DNA from: an uncultured Paracoccaceae bacterium
GTDB taxonomy: Bacteria > Pseudomonadota > Alphaproteobacteria > Rhodobacterales > Rhodobacteraceae
Length of the DNA stretch: 64,000 nt
Direction: 5' to 3'
Assembly (NCBI GenBank): GCA_947493335.1
Contig: CANLQO010000001.1
Coordinates: forward strand, 186,001 to 250,000
Shown: in pieces, positions 53,281 to 63,210 of the stretch
How positions within the stretch are numbered: the first letter of the stretch is position 1
How the letters are laid out: each line of letters starts with the position of its first letter
Made by a program: the position numbers and the translations under genes
Notes under the pieces: model-generated
What the model saw: only the letters and a program-made list of their open reading frames with translations
Databases searched by the model: none
Told to the model about the DNA's origin: nothing

Positions 53281-54059
53281 CTTTGACCGATCTCGATCAG
53301 ACCCATGCCGCCATGCAGGCCACGCCTGAGGATGACGCAGCTCGCTTGCGGTTTCACGAACGTCTGGCTGACACGGAATTGTTCATGCTGCTGACCGGTG
53401 AACCTGTGGGTGACCAGATCGAACCGGAACTCTTTGAAATCGAGGGGAATTCCTACGCGCTGGTCTTTGACCGCGAAGAGCGGCTGTCGGAGTTCACGGG
53501 CCGCGTCGTCCCTTACGCGGGTCTGCCGGGCCGGGCGTTGGTGGGCATGCTTGCCGGGCAGGGCATCGGTCTGGCGCTAAATGTGCAGGTCGCGCCCTCT
53601 GCGATGCTGATCTCTGCCGAAGCCGTGGATTGGTTGGTCGAAACGCTGGGCCATGCCCCGGAAGAGGCCGAGGCCCGGCTGGTTGAAATCGACGTACCAC
53701 GCGGCCTTCCGCAAGATGTCGTGACCGGCCTCGATCGCAAGCTGGCAATCGCGGCCGGGCTCGCCAATCACGCCTTTCTGGCCGCGGCCACCTACGAGGA
53801 CGGCGGCAAGGGCCATGTCCTCGCTTTTGTTGATGCCAAGCCCGGCGCGGAACAGGCGCTTGCCAATGCGGCAGGCGAGGCTTTGCGCTTTTCGGGCATC
53901 GAGGCGGGCGTGATGGATGTGATGTTTGTCGGCGGTGGCGACACAATGACCGAACGGCTTGGACGTGTGGGATTGCGCTTTGATCTGCCCATGCCTGCGG
54001 AACGCCTTGCCCCCGTTGCCCCGGGCGGTAACCCCGACAAGCCGCCGAAGCTGCGCTAG
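53277..54059 (+). CDS. SseB family protein
   Basis: A 260-residue cytosolic protein. An N-terminal SseB domain has ELFMLLTGEP, YALVFDREERLSEF, and a NVQVAPSAMLISAEAVDWL motif; the C-terminal part has GGKGHVLAFVDAKPG. Named after the serine-sensitivity enhancer SseB; function unclear. GTG 53277 overlaps the UDG gene. Its stop overlaps the convergent dehydrogenase by four bases (CTAG). Confidence 0.82.
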   Translation: MTLTDLDQTHAAMQATPEDDAARLRFHERLADTELFMLLTGEPVGDQIEPELFEIEGNSYALVFDREERLSEFTGRVVPYAGLPGRALVGMLAGQGIGLALNVQVAPSAMLISAEAVDWLVETLGHAPEEAEARLVEIDVPRGLPQDVVTGLDRKLAIAAGLANHAFLAAATYEDGGKGHVLAFVDAKPGAEQALANAAGEALRFSGIEAGVMDVMFVGGGDTMTERLGRVGLRFDLPMPAERLAPVAPGGNPDKPPKLR

Positions 54060-54985
54060 TACCCCGCGCTGCGATCAACCAGATGCAGGAACCGCTCGCC
54101 CGCTTCACCGCGCCTGATGTTTTCGGCGATGACCTCTGCGGCCGTTTCGGGCCGCGTGGTCGAGGCGATATGCGGCGTGACCGTCACCTTGGGGTCGTGC
54201 CAATAGGGGTTGTCGGCTGGCAGTGGCTCTTCCCGGAACACATCCAGCGTTGCGTGCCCGATCTGGCCGCTGTCGAGCGCCTCCAGCAACGCTTCATCAT
54301 CGATGAGCGCGCCGCGCCCGGGGTTCAGGATTACCGCGCCTTCTGGCAGCAGGGCTAGGGTGCGGGCATTGATGATGTCTTCGGTCTGCGGTGTCAGCGG
54401 CAACAGCAAGACCACGATTTGCGCACCCGCCAAAGCGGCGAGCAAACCGTCTTCGCCATGCCGGCACGTCAGCCCCGCGACCTCTTTGGCATTTCGTGAC
54501 CAACCGGTTACCGGAAAACCCAGACGCGCTAGCGCCTGACCACAGGCCGCGCCCAGCGCGCCAAGGCCCAGAATTGTCACAGTGCGATCTTTGGCAAGCG
54601 GCGGCTTCACCGGGTCCCATTCAGGATCGGTGGCCAGCACATGGCTATCAAGGTTCAGGTGATGCCGCATTGTATGGCCGACAACCCATTCGACCATGCC
54701 CCGCGTCAGCCCGTCATCGACCATCCGGGCAAGCGGCTGCGTCAGCGTCTCATTGGTCACAATCGTCTCGACCCCGGCCCAAAGACCCAGCACCGCCTTG
54801 CAGCGTGTATATAGCGTGAAATCCTCAACAGGTCCTTTGGGGGTGAAGACGATGTAATCCGTCTCCTCGGGGGTGTGGTCGCGGCTTAACGCGACGTCGA
54901 GCCCCGCCTTGTCAAAGGCGGCAATCAGCGGGTCGTGGTAATCGCCCCAGTCGCTGTCGGCGGTGGAAAAGAGAACGTTGATCAT
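54056..54985 (-). CDS. D-2-hydroxyacid dehydrogenase (glyoxylate/hydroxypyruvate reductase A-like)
   Basis: A 309-residue dehydrogenase of the GhrA type. Cofactor loop TILGLGALGAACG; catalytic arginine in ILNPGRGALIDDE, glutamate in VFREEPLP, histidine in VTPHIASTTRP. The ATG shares a base with the rodA stop (TGATG), so it is coupled to the cell-shape operon. Confidence 0.88.
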   Translation of the reverse strand: MINVLFSTADSDWGDYHDPLIAAFDKAGLDVALSRDHTPEETDYIVFTPKGPVEDFTLYTRCKAVLGLWAGVETIVTNETLTQPLARMVDDGLTRGMVEWVVGHTMRHHLNLDSHVLATDPEWDPVKPPLAKDRTVTILGLGALGAACGQALARLGFPVTGWSRNAKEVAGLTCRHGEDGLLAALAGAQIVVLLLPLTPQTEDIINARTLALLPEGAVILNPGRGALIDDEALLEALDSGQIGHATLDVFREEPLPADNPYWHDPKVTVTPHIASTTRPETAAEVIAENIRRGEAGERFLHLVDRSAGY

Positions 54986-56124
54986 CAGCGTGGTTTATGG
55001 ACATGGGCGGATTGCACAAGGCCAAAAGCAACCAGCAGTACAAGCATCGCCGACCCCCCGTAACTGACAAGTGGCAGCGGCACACCAACGACCGGAGCCA
55101 GACCGGTAACCATCGCCATGTTGACCGCAAAGAACAAGAAGAACGTGGTCGCGACACCTAACGTCAGTAGCGAGGCGAACCGGTCCTTGTTCGTCACGGC
55201 GGAAATGACGCAAAAAAGGATAATCAGGATGTAAAGCGAAAGCAGCGCTGCGGCACCGACAAACCCGAACTCCTCTGCCAGCGTGGTGAAAATAAAGTCG
55301 GTGTGCTTTTCGGGCAGAAAGTTCAACCGGCTCTGCGTTCCTTGCATGAACCCGCGCCCGGTCAACCCGCCCGACCCAAGTGCGATCTTGGCCTGCGTGA
55401 TGTGATAGCCCGCGCCCAGTGGGTCGTTCGAGGGGTCGATGAACGTGTCGATCCGCCGGAACTGATAGTCCTTGAGCAATTGCCAAGTCGTTCCCCGGCT
55501 TTCAAAAACTGCGACGATCCCGCCGACACCTGCGGCAATAACAGTCGCAAAGTAGGCCCAATGCACACCGGCCAAGAACATCACAGTAGAACCGCCCAAG
55601 AGCAGCAAGATCGCGGTGCCAAGGTCAGGCTGGCGCAACACCATATAGGTCGGAACCAAAATGATCAGCACCGGTAACAGCACCCAAAACGGGCGCGAGG
55701 TTTTCTTGGACGGCAACCAATCATAATAGGCAGCCAGAAACATCACCATGGTGATCTTGGTCAGCTCAGACGGCTGCAACCGCATGAATCCCAGATCAAT
55801 CCAGCGCTGCGCGCCCATGCCGACAGAGCCAAAGAATTCCACTGCCAACAGCAGCAGCAAAGACACTACAAAGGCAACGCCTGCGACATTGCGCCAGAAC
55901 CAGATCGGCACCATCGCCACGATCAGCATCAGCGCCATGCCCATGCCAAAGCGTTTGACCTGTGGCTCCATCCAAGGCGTCATCGATCCGCCGGCGACGG
56001 AATAAAGCATCAGAAAGCCAAAGCAGGCCACGGCTGTCAGCAGCAGGATCACCGGCCAATTGAGGTAGATCAGCTTGCGAAAGCCGGTGGGGACGTATTT
56101 GGCGTTATATTCAAGATAACTCAT
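54985..56124 (-). CDS. rodA: Rod-shape SEDS glycosyltransferase (RodA/MrdB)
   Basis: A 379-residue SEDS protein with about ten membrane segments. Hallmarks: VAGGSMTPW, QPDLGTAILLLLGGS, GAGYHITQAKIALGSGGL, LNFLPEKHTDFIFTTLAEE (with the conserved E/D loop) and TGLAPVVGVPLPLVSYGGS. It polymerises glycan strands with PBP2. Start overlaps the mrdA stop (ATGA). Confidence 0.95.
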   Translation of the reverse strand: MSYLEYNAKYVPTGFRKLIYLNWPVILLLTAVACFGFLMLYSVAGGSMTPWMEPQVKRFGMGMALMLIVAMVPIWFWRNVAGVAFVVSLLLLLAVEFFGSVGMGAQRWIDLGFMRLQPSELTKITMVMFLAAYYDWLPSKKTSRPFWVLLPVLIILVPTYMVLRQPDLGTAILLLLGGSTVMFLAGVHWAYFATVIAAGVGGIVAVFESRGTTWQLLKDYQFRRIDTFIDPSNDPLGAGYHITQAKIALGSGGLTGRGFMQGTQSRLNFLPEKHTDFIFTTLAEEFGFVGAAALLSLYILIILFCVISAVTNKDRFASLLTLGVATTFFLFFAVNMAMVTGLAPVVGVPLPLVSYGGSAMLVLLVAFGLVQSAHVHKPR

Positions 56125-58061
56125 GCGCGGTCCTGCCCACGGTTGGCTTCGGCAAGGCGGGCGCGAATGCGCTCTTGCTGTTCGCGGGCGCGGTCGCGTT
56201 CGGCACTTGGGTAGGCGTCAAGCGGGGGCTCGCCATCATAAAGCGCCTGCAACATGATATCGCGGGCGATGGGTGCTGCAGCCTTGGACCCGCCGCCGCC
56301 GTGTTCGACAACCACGGCCACCGCAAAACGCGGGTTTTCAACCGGTGCAAAGCTGACGAACAGGGCGTGATCCCGGCGTTCCCACGGCAAATCCTCGTTG
56401 CGGGTGACGCCGCGGGCCCGTTCCTCGGCCGTAATCCGGCGGACCTGACTGGTGCCTGTCTTGCCCGCCATGCGCATGCCGTCCGCAATGATGCGTGACC
56501 GATAGGCCGTGCCGCGCCGATGGTTGCAGACATCATTCATGGACTGCCGCATTCGCCGCAGGATGTTTTCGTTCAGGCCCAGGCTTTCACCACGCCCGCT
56601 TGGCTCTTCGATGCCATCTACGGATTTGATCAGCCGCGGCGTGATTTCGTGGCCCGTTGCAATCCGCGCGGCCATGACGGCCAGTTGCAAGGGCGAGCTG
56701 AGCACATAGCCCTGACCGATAGAGGCATTTACCGTATCACCGATGCGCCAGTCCTCGCCGCGCACTTCGGCCTTCCACGTCTTATCCGGGGCCAACCCCC
56801 GCGCAACAGCGGAAATCGGCAGATCGTGCTTGATGCCCAGACCCAGCTTGCGCGCCATCTCGGCCATCTTGTCGATGCCGACCCGCTGACTGACTTCGTA
56901 ATAGTAGCAATCGCAGGATTGCTTGAGGCTTTCGTGAAAGTTGATGTTCCCGTGGCCCGCGCGCTTCCAGCAGTGGAATCGGATATCGGCCACATCCGTG
57001 TAGCCGGGGCAATAGACCGTTTCTTCAGGGCTGATCACTCCAGCCTCCAAAGCCGCTAGAGCTGTGACCATCTTGAAGGTTGATCCGGGCGGATAGGTGC
57101 CTTGCGCGGCCTTGGCGGCCAGCGGGCGATAGATGTTTTCGTTCAGGTCGGTCCAATCCTTGACCGAAATACCCCGCACAAAAAGGTTGGGATCAAACGC
57201 AGGGGCCGAGGCGATGGCGCGCAGATCGCCGTCTTCGAGGTCAATGACCACCGCACCGGCGCTTTCTCCATCCATCCGCGCCTGCGCATAGGCTTGCAGA
57301 CGTGCGTCCAACGCCAGCTGAATGTCCTTGCCGGGGATACCTTCTTGCCGGTCCAGCTCTCTCATCACCCGGCCAAGCGCGTTGACCTCGATCCGCTTGG
57401 TCCCCGCCGAACCGCGCAGCGTGTGTTCGAGCTTGTTTTCGACGCCGGTCTTGCCGATCTGGAATTTCGGGATCTGCAGCAGCGGGTCCTGATCATCAAT
57501 CCGGCTCAGGTCATAGTCGCTGACCGGGCCAACATAGCCCACCACATGGGCGATATCCTCGCCCAGCGCATAGTGCCGCGACAGGCCGACCTCTGCGGTG
57601 ATGCCGGGCAGGGCGGGGGCGTTAATGTTGATCTTGGCCACGTCCTCCCACTTCAGGCGGTCGGCAATGGTCACCGGCACAAAGGGAGAGCGGCGGTTCA
57701 TCTCTTCCAGCGCGCGGTCCAGCGTGTCTTGCGGGATGTCGACGAGTTGCGTCAGGCGGTTGAGCGTGTCTTCCACGTCGCCCGCATCCTCGCGGACCAT
57801 CACAACGCGGTAATTCTGCTCGTTCTCGGCGAGTGGCAGGCCGTTGCGGTCAAAGATCAAACCGCGCGCAGGCGGAATCAGACGGATGTTGATCCGGTTT
57901 TCCTCGGCCAGAAGGCGGAACTGATCGGCCTGTTCGACCTGCATCGACTGCATCCGCCAGCCCAGCACCCCAACGATACCCAACTGCACCGTGCCCAGAA
58001 GCATCGCCCGTCGTGACAGGCGGCGTGCGCTTTCGCCACTATCGCGCTGTGGTTTCTTCAT
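56121..58061 (-). CDS. mrdA: Penicillin-binding protein 2 (MrdA)
   Basis: A 646-residue transpeptidase. Membrane anchor about 18-38; dimerisation domain about 60-200; transpeptidase motifs STFK (S327, K330), SCD (S382) and KTG (K534). It cross-links side-wall peptidoglycan with RodA. ATG 58061 overlaps the mreD stop; the longer frame is antisense-like. Confidence 0.95.
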   Translation of the reverse strand: MKKPQRDSGESARRLSRRAMLLGTVQLGIVGVLGWRMQSMQVEQADQFRLLAEENRINIRLIPPARGLIFDRNGLPLAENEQNYRVVMVREDAGDVEDTLNRLTQLVDIPQDTLDRALEEMNRRSPFVPVTIADRLKWEDVAKININAPALPGITAEVGLSRHYALGEDIAHVVGYVGPVSDYDLSRIDDQDPLLQIPKFQIGKTGVENKLEHTLRGSAGTKRIEVNALGRVMRELDRQEGIPGKDIQLALDARLQAYAQARMDGESAGAVVIDLEDGDLRAIASAPAFDPNLFVRGISVKDWTDLNENIYRPLAAKAAQGTYPPGSTFKMVTALAALEAGVISPEETVYCPGYTDVADIRFHCWKRAGHGNINFHESLKQSCDCYYYEVSQRVGIDKMAEMARKLGLGIKHDLPISAVARGLAPDKTWKAEVRGEDWRIGDTVNASIGQGYVLSSPLQLAVMAARIATGHEITPRLIKSVDGIEEPSGRGESLGLNENILRRMRQSMNDVCNHRRGTAYRSRIIADGMRMAGKTGTSQVRRITAEERARGVTRNEDLPWERRDHALFVSFAPVENPRFAVAVVVEHGGGGSKAAAPIARDIMLQALYDGEPPLDAYPSAERDRAREQQERIRARLAEANRGQDRA

Positions 58062-58597
58062 AGCCGGTGCCCCAAGCTGTCCACGGCCCCCGGTGCCGGG
58101 CGTGACACTCCAAACAGGACATGCGCCACGATCACCACCACGGGATAGACCGCAATGGTCATCAGCATCTGGATCAGGGTCAAGCCCAAGGGGGCCTGCG
58201 GCATCATCACAATCGCGAGCACGATACGGTTCACCACCGTGATCGCCAGGATTCCAACCGCAACGCTGCCCCATTCCAGCAAAAGCGGGATGTCCCGAAT
58301 GCGTTTGGCCCGGGCGCGCAGCACTTCTGTCAGGATCAGCACTAAGGCCGCCCAAAGACCCGGCGGGCGCTGGAACAAGAGGTCCGTCAGCAGGAAAAGC
58401 GCCGCAATGACGATGAACGGTGCAAAGTCAGGGCGTCGCGCGGCCCACGCCAAGGTCACCGCTAATAGCAGGTCAGGCGGCGCCCAGCCGCCCGGTTCAA
58501 GGTTAAGAGGCACCAATTGTGAAAAGATCAATACCAGCGCGATCCCCAGAAAAACCGCGCGGCCCAGCCAAAGCGTCGTGGTCGGGGTCTCAGCCAT
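58058..58597 (-). CDS. mreD: Rod-shape protein MreD
   Basis: A 179-residue membrane protein with five or so membrane segments (FLGIALVLIFSQLVPL and others). Position between mreC and mrdA and length match MreD, which helps anchor the elongation complex. Overlaps mreC by eight bases. Confidence 0.88.
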   Translation of the reverse strand: MAETPTTTLWLGRAVFLGIALVLIFSQLVPLNLEPGGWAPPDLLLAVTLAWAARRPDFAPFIVIAALFLLTDLLFQRPPGLWAALVLILTEVLRARAKRIRDIPLLLEWGSVAVGILAITVVNRIVLAIVMMPQAPLGLTLIQMLMTIAVYPVVVIVAHVLFGVSRPAPGAVDSLGHRL

Positions 58598-59495
58598 CGG
58601 TCCCCTCCGCCACGACGTCCTCTGTCACTTGCGGCGCGGGCTCGGGAGCTAGCAGGCTGCCGGGGTCGGTAATGTCTTCATGCGGGCGGGCGCGCAGGAC
58701 CCGCAGGAACTCAAGCCGTCCATAGTCCGCCGACAACCGCACCCGCAACCTGCGGTCAGAGCCAAGTGCCACTTGCCCCACCAACAAATCCGCCGGAAAG
58801 ACGCCGCCATCTCCCGATGTCTCAACCCGATCACCGGGGCGTACCTGATCGGCGTCTTCAAGGAACTCAATTGGCGGATTGAGGGTGTTGTCACCAGCCA
58901 AAATCGCCTTTTGCCCCGACGGCTGGATCGTCACCGGTATGCGGCTTGAGGTATCGGTCAGCAGGATCACCCGGGATGTGTCTTGCCCGACGCCGCTGAT
59001 CCGTCCGACCAGCCCGATCCCGTCCATTGTGGGCCAACCGTCGATGATCCCGTCGCGTGCGCCCACATTCAGCAGCACCGACTGCCGGAAAGGCGACCCG
59101 CTGTCGGTGATCACCACGCCAGTCACATATGTCAGCTTTGGGTCCAGCCGCACGTTGTTGAGATCGAGCAGTCGGGCGTTTTCCTGCTCCAACTGCAAAG
59201 CGGCCTCTTTCCAGCCCTTCATCTGCTGCAACTCGCGTCGCAGATCGCTGTTTTGCGCGGCCAGCGCCTGATAACTGCGGAAATCACTGAACAGGTTCGC
59301 GACACCGGTGACCGGCGCCATGGCCCAGTCAAACGACGGCACCACGCGGTCAATCACCGCCAGCCGAAACCGTTCCACCCTTGGGCTGTCGATCCGCCAG
59401 ACCAGAAACGTGCCCAGCAACAGAAAAACGCACAGCCCGACCAGCAGTCTGCGGATCGGGCCGACGAAATCTTCGCTGTCGCGGTTCTTGGCCAA
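58590..59495 (-). CDS. mreC: Rod-shape protein MreC
   Basis: A 301-residue periplasmic protein with an N-terminal anchor (about 15-32), a coiled coil (ALAAQNSDLRRELQQMKGW), then the beta-barrel core with VGARDGIIDGWP, GLVGRI and VSPSS-like TSGDGGVFP. The C-terminus is acidic. It links MreB to PBP2/RodA. Confidence 0.92.
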   Translation of the reverse strand: MAKNRDSEDFVGPIRRLLVGLCVFLLLGTFLVWRIDSPRVERFRLAVIDRVVPSFDWAMAPVTGVANLFSDFRSYQALAAQNSDLRRELQQMKGWKEAALQLEQENARLLDLNNVRLDPKLTYVTGVVITDSGSPFRQSVLLNVGARDGIIDGWPTMDGIGLVGRISGVGQDTSRVILLTDTSSRIPVTIQPSGQKAILAGDNTLNPPIEFLEDADQVRPGDRVETSGDGGVFPADLLVGQVALGSDRRLRVRLSADYGRLEFLRVLRARPHEDITDPGSLLAPEPAPQVTEDVVAEGTDG

Positions 59496-59520
59496 GGGAT
59501 CATCGCCCTTTCAGGATGGG

Positions 59521-60627
<1,107 letters not shown>

Positions 60628-60761
60628 TTATACGGGGGGTGGGTTTGGGTTGAAAGCCCTTGTTTGCAAGGATTCAGCGCTATTTCGCCGCTTGCAGAAA
60701 TCGAACATTCCAGCGGCACTTAGCAGATCGTTCCTAACGGCCCTTGCCCTGATCGAACAAG

Positions 60762-60791
60762 CGGGCGGTCCGGCATGTGCCAAACCGCCCG
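60762..60791 (-). terminator. Hairpin downstream of leuA
   Basis: CGGGCGGT (60762-60769) pairs perfectly with ACCGCCCG (60784-60791), and an inner GGC-ATGT-GCC adds a second short stem. It starts ten bases after the leuA stop on the minus strand. No T-run follows, so termination may need Rho or be partial. The rest of the gap to mreB (60559-60761) shows no gene; the mreB promoter must lie there. Confidence 0.55.
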
Positions 60792-60801
60792 AAAGCTGAG
60801 G

Positions 60802-62361
60802 CTATTCGCCAGCGTCTTTGTAGGAAACCGCTTTTTCGTCATAGCCGACATCGGTTTGCGCGCGTCGGACGATCAGCCGGTTGAGCGCATTGATATAGGC
60901 CTTGGCACTGGCCACAACGGTGTCCGTGTCCGCTGATTGACCGGTGGCGATGCGGCCTTCTTCCTCCATCCGCACGCTGACCGTGGCTTGGGCGTCGGTG
61001 CCTTCGGTCACCGCATGCACCTGATAAAGCTGCAGCCGCGCGGCATGTGGGAAAAGCGCCTTGACCGCACTAAAGGCGGCGTCGACCGGGCCGTCGCCTG
61101 TGGTCTTGATCGACTTGTCCTCACCACCAACAGTCATCGTCATCTCTGCGGTTTGTGGCCCCTCGGTGCCACAGACAACGGTCAAAGACTTCAACCGCAA
61201 ATGGTCGTCTTCCGCGTCATTGGTCCGCATCAGCGCGATGAGGTCATCCTCAAAGACTTCCTTTTTACGGTCGGCCAGTTCTTTGAACCGAACAAAGACG
61301 TCCATCAATTCATTGTCGCCCAGCGTGAACCCAAGCTCTTCCAGTTTGGACCGCAACGCGGCGCGGCCAGAGTGCTTGCCCATGACCAATGACGTCTCGG
61401 ACAGGCCGACGTCGGCGGGGCGCATGATCTCGAACGTTTCAGCGTTTTTGAGCATCCCGTCCTGATGGATCCCGCTTTCGTGTGCAAAGGCATTCTTGCC
61501 GACAATCGCCTTGTTGAACTGCACGTTGAAGCCCGACACCGTCGCGACGCGACGCGAGATGTTCATGATCTTCGTGGTGTCGATCTTGGTCTGGTAGGGC
61601 ATGATGTCATGGCGCACTTTCATCGCCATCACGACCTCTTCCAGCGCCGTATTCCCGGCCCGTTCGCCCAAGCCGTTGATGGTGCATTCGATCTGCCGCG
61701 CGCCGCCTTCAACGGCAGCCAAAGAGTTCGCCGTCGCCATGCCAAGGTCGTTGTGACAATGGGTGGCAAAGATCACCTCGTCCGCGCCGGGGACGCGTTC
61801 GATCAGCATCTTGATCAGGTCAGCACTTTCGCGTGGCGCGGTGTAGCCAACGGTGTCGGGGATGTTGATTGTGGTGGCTCCTGCCTTGATCGCAATCTCG
61901 ACCGTGCGGCACAGATAATCCTCTTCCGTGCGTGTTGCGTCCATCGAGGACCATTGCACATTATCGCAGAGGTTCCGGGCATGGGTGACGCAATCGTGGA
62001 TGCGCTCGGCCATTTCATCTTGCGTCAGATTAGGGATCGCCCGGTGCAAGGGCGAGGTTCCGATAAAGGTATGAATGCGCGGCGATTTGGCGTGCTTTAC
62101 CGCCTCCCAGCAGCGGTCGATGTCCTTGAAGTTCGCGCGGCTCAGGCCGCAAATTGTTGAATTCACGGCGTTCTTCGCGATCTCGGAAACGGCGTTGAAA
62201 TCGCCTTCGGACGCGATGGGAAATCCGGCCTCAATAATGTCGACGCCCATCTCATCCAGCAGGCTCGCGATTTCGAGCTTTTCGGCGTGGGTCATGGTGG
62301 CGCCCGGCGATTGCTCACCGTCGCGCAACGTGGTGTCAAAGATCAATACGTGGTTGGTCAT
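60802..62361 (-). CDS. leuA: 2-Isopropylmalate synthase (LeuA)
   Basis: A 519-residue enzyme that joins acetyl-CoA and 2-oxoisovalerate, the first leucine step. The catalytic barrel has TTLRDGEQSPGATM, the metal residues in ATHCHNDLGMATANS, and GIHQDGML; the C-terminal leucine-binding domain follows. It is preceded by a leader peptide and hairpin (62399-62502), so it is probably regulated by leucine supply. Confidence 0.95.
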   Translation of the reverse strand: MTNHVLIFDTTLRDGEQSPGATMTHAEKLEIASLLDEMGVDIIEAGFPIASEGDFNAVSEIAKNAVNSTICGLSRANFKDIDRCWEAVKHAKSPRIHTFIGTSPLHRAIPNLTQDEMAERIHDCVTHARNLCDNVQWSSMDATRTEEDYLCRTVEIAIKAGATTINIPDTVGYTAPRESADLIKMLIERVPGADEVIFATHCHNDLGMATANSLAAVEGGARQIECTINGLGERAGNTALEEVVMAMKVRHDIMPYQTKIDTTKIMNISRRVATVSGFNVQFNKAIVGKNAFAHESGIHQDGMLKNAETFEIMRPADVGLSETSLVMGKHSGRAALRSKLEELGFTLGDNELMDVFVRFKELADRKKEVFEDDLIALMRTNDAEDDHLRLKSLTVVCGTEGPQTAEMTMTVGGEDKSIKTTGDGPVDAAFSAVKALFPHAARLQLYQVHAVTEGTDAQATVSVRMEEEGRIATGQSADTDTVVASAKAYINALNRLIVRRAQTDVGYDEKAVSYKDAGE

Positions 62362-62398
62362 GTCTGCTATCCTGTTGATGTGTCATGGCGCGGCGTCC

Positions 62399-62434
62399 CC
62401 TCTGAGCGGTCGCGCCGGATGGCACGCTCAGAGG
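62399..62434 (-). promoter_or_regulatory. leuA attenuator hairpin
   Basis: Perfect 10-bp inverted repeat CCTCTGAGCG (62399-62408) and CGCTCAGAGG (62425-62434) across 16 bases, between the leader peptide and leuA. Its 5' arm on the minus strand contains the stop codon of the leader. A rival pairing exists between GGCGCG in its loop and CGCGCC closer to leuA. No T-run follows, so control may be translational or by Rho. Confidence 0.7.
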
Positions 62435-62502
62435 CGGCTTAGGAGCAGCAGGGCGCGCAGGTCAAGAGACCCGGAAATGGTGATATGAGCGCGCTTCAAC
62501 AT
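62428..62502 (-). CDS. leuL: leuA leader peptide
   Basis: A 24-codon reading frame from ATG 62502 to TGA 62428-62430. It ends LDLRALLLLSRL: eight leucines in the whole peptide, including four consecutive codons CTG CTG CTC CTA near the end, and the stop falls inside the hairpin arm. This is the layout of an amino-acid leader where ribosome stalling on leucine codons alters folding. It is too short for most gene finders. A promoter with -10 TATAGT ends eight bases before the ATG, so the message may begin at the ATG itself. Confidence 0.85.
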   Translation of the reverse strand: MLKRAHITISGSLDLRALLLLSRL

Positions 62503-62509
62503 GGTGCGC

Positions 62510-62537
62510 ACTATACTGCGGCAATTTCGTTTGAAAA
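62510..62537 (-). promoter_or_regulatory. leuA leader promoter
   Basis: On the minus strand, TTTTCA (forward 62532-62537) and TATAGT (forward 62510-62515) are spaced by 16 bases. Transcription would start at or just before ATG 62502, giving a leaderless leader-peptide message, as known for the trp leader of Sinorhizobium. Confidence 0.5.
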
Positions 62538-62565
62538 CCCTTTATTGCGGCCTAGGTCGCTGGCG

Positions 62566-63210
62566 ATGGAACAGGCATTGGTCATTGGCGCCACCGGGGG
62601 CATTGGATCGGCAGTGTGCAAGGCATTGGCGGCAAAGGGTTTTGCCGTCACCGGCCTGTCACGGCGCGATGGTCTGGATGTGACTGACCCCGCAGCGGTT
62701 TCTCGTATTCTGGGTGGGTTGCAGCAGCGATTTGATCTGGTCTTTATCGCCGTCGGGGTTTTGGGCACACCGGAAAAATCACTGGCAGGGATCACTGTCG
62801 ACGAGATGAAAAAGGTCTTTGCAGTGAACACTTTCGGCGTCGCAATTCTGCTGAGTCACTTGCCGAAATTACTATCGAAAACAGGGCGTTGTGCGGTTCT
62901 ATCTGCGCGTGTCGGGTCGATCGGGGACAATCAGATCGGTGGTTGGCATAGCTATCGGGCGAGCAAGGCGGCGGTCAATCAAATCGTCAAAGGTGCGGCG
63001 ATTGAATTGGGTCGAACCCATAAGGGTGCGGTGGTGGCGGCACTTCATCCCGGCACCGTTGAAACGTCATTTACCGCCGATTATGCGGGGCGGCACAAGA
63101 CGGTTTCGGCGGAACTGTCAGCGATCAACCTGTTGAATGTGCTGGAAAATCTAGAGCCCGATCAATCGGGCGGCTTCTTTGATTATGCCGGGCGGGAGAT
63201 CGTCTGGTGA
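62566..63210 (+). CDS. Short-chain dehydrogenase/reductase (C-factor-like)
   Basis: A 214-residue SDR with VIGATGGIGSAVCK, an active-site serine in AVLSARVGSIGDN and YRASKAAVNQ (YxxxK). I chose ATG 62566; a longer frame from ATG 62485 would run through the leuA promoter region and adds 27 residues. Its stop overlaps the GTG of the photolyase gene (GTGA). Confidence 0.8.
   Translation: MEQALVIGATGGIGSAVCKALAAKGFAVTGLSRRDGLDVTDPAAVSRILGGLQQRFDLVFIAVGVLGTPEKSLAGITVDEMKKVFAVNTFGVAILLSHLPKLLSKTGRCAVLSARVGSIGDNQIGGWHSYRASKAAVNQIVKGAAIELGRTHKGAVVAALHPGTVETSFTADYAGRHKTVSAELSAINLLNVLENLEPDQSGGFFDYAGREIVW

Noticed and set aside
57102-58016. 304-codon open frame opposite mrdA
   Set aside because: Antisense to a PBP2 gene with all three transpeptidase motifs.
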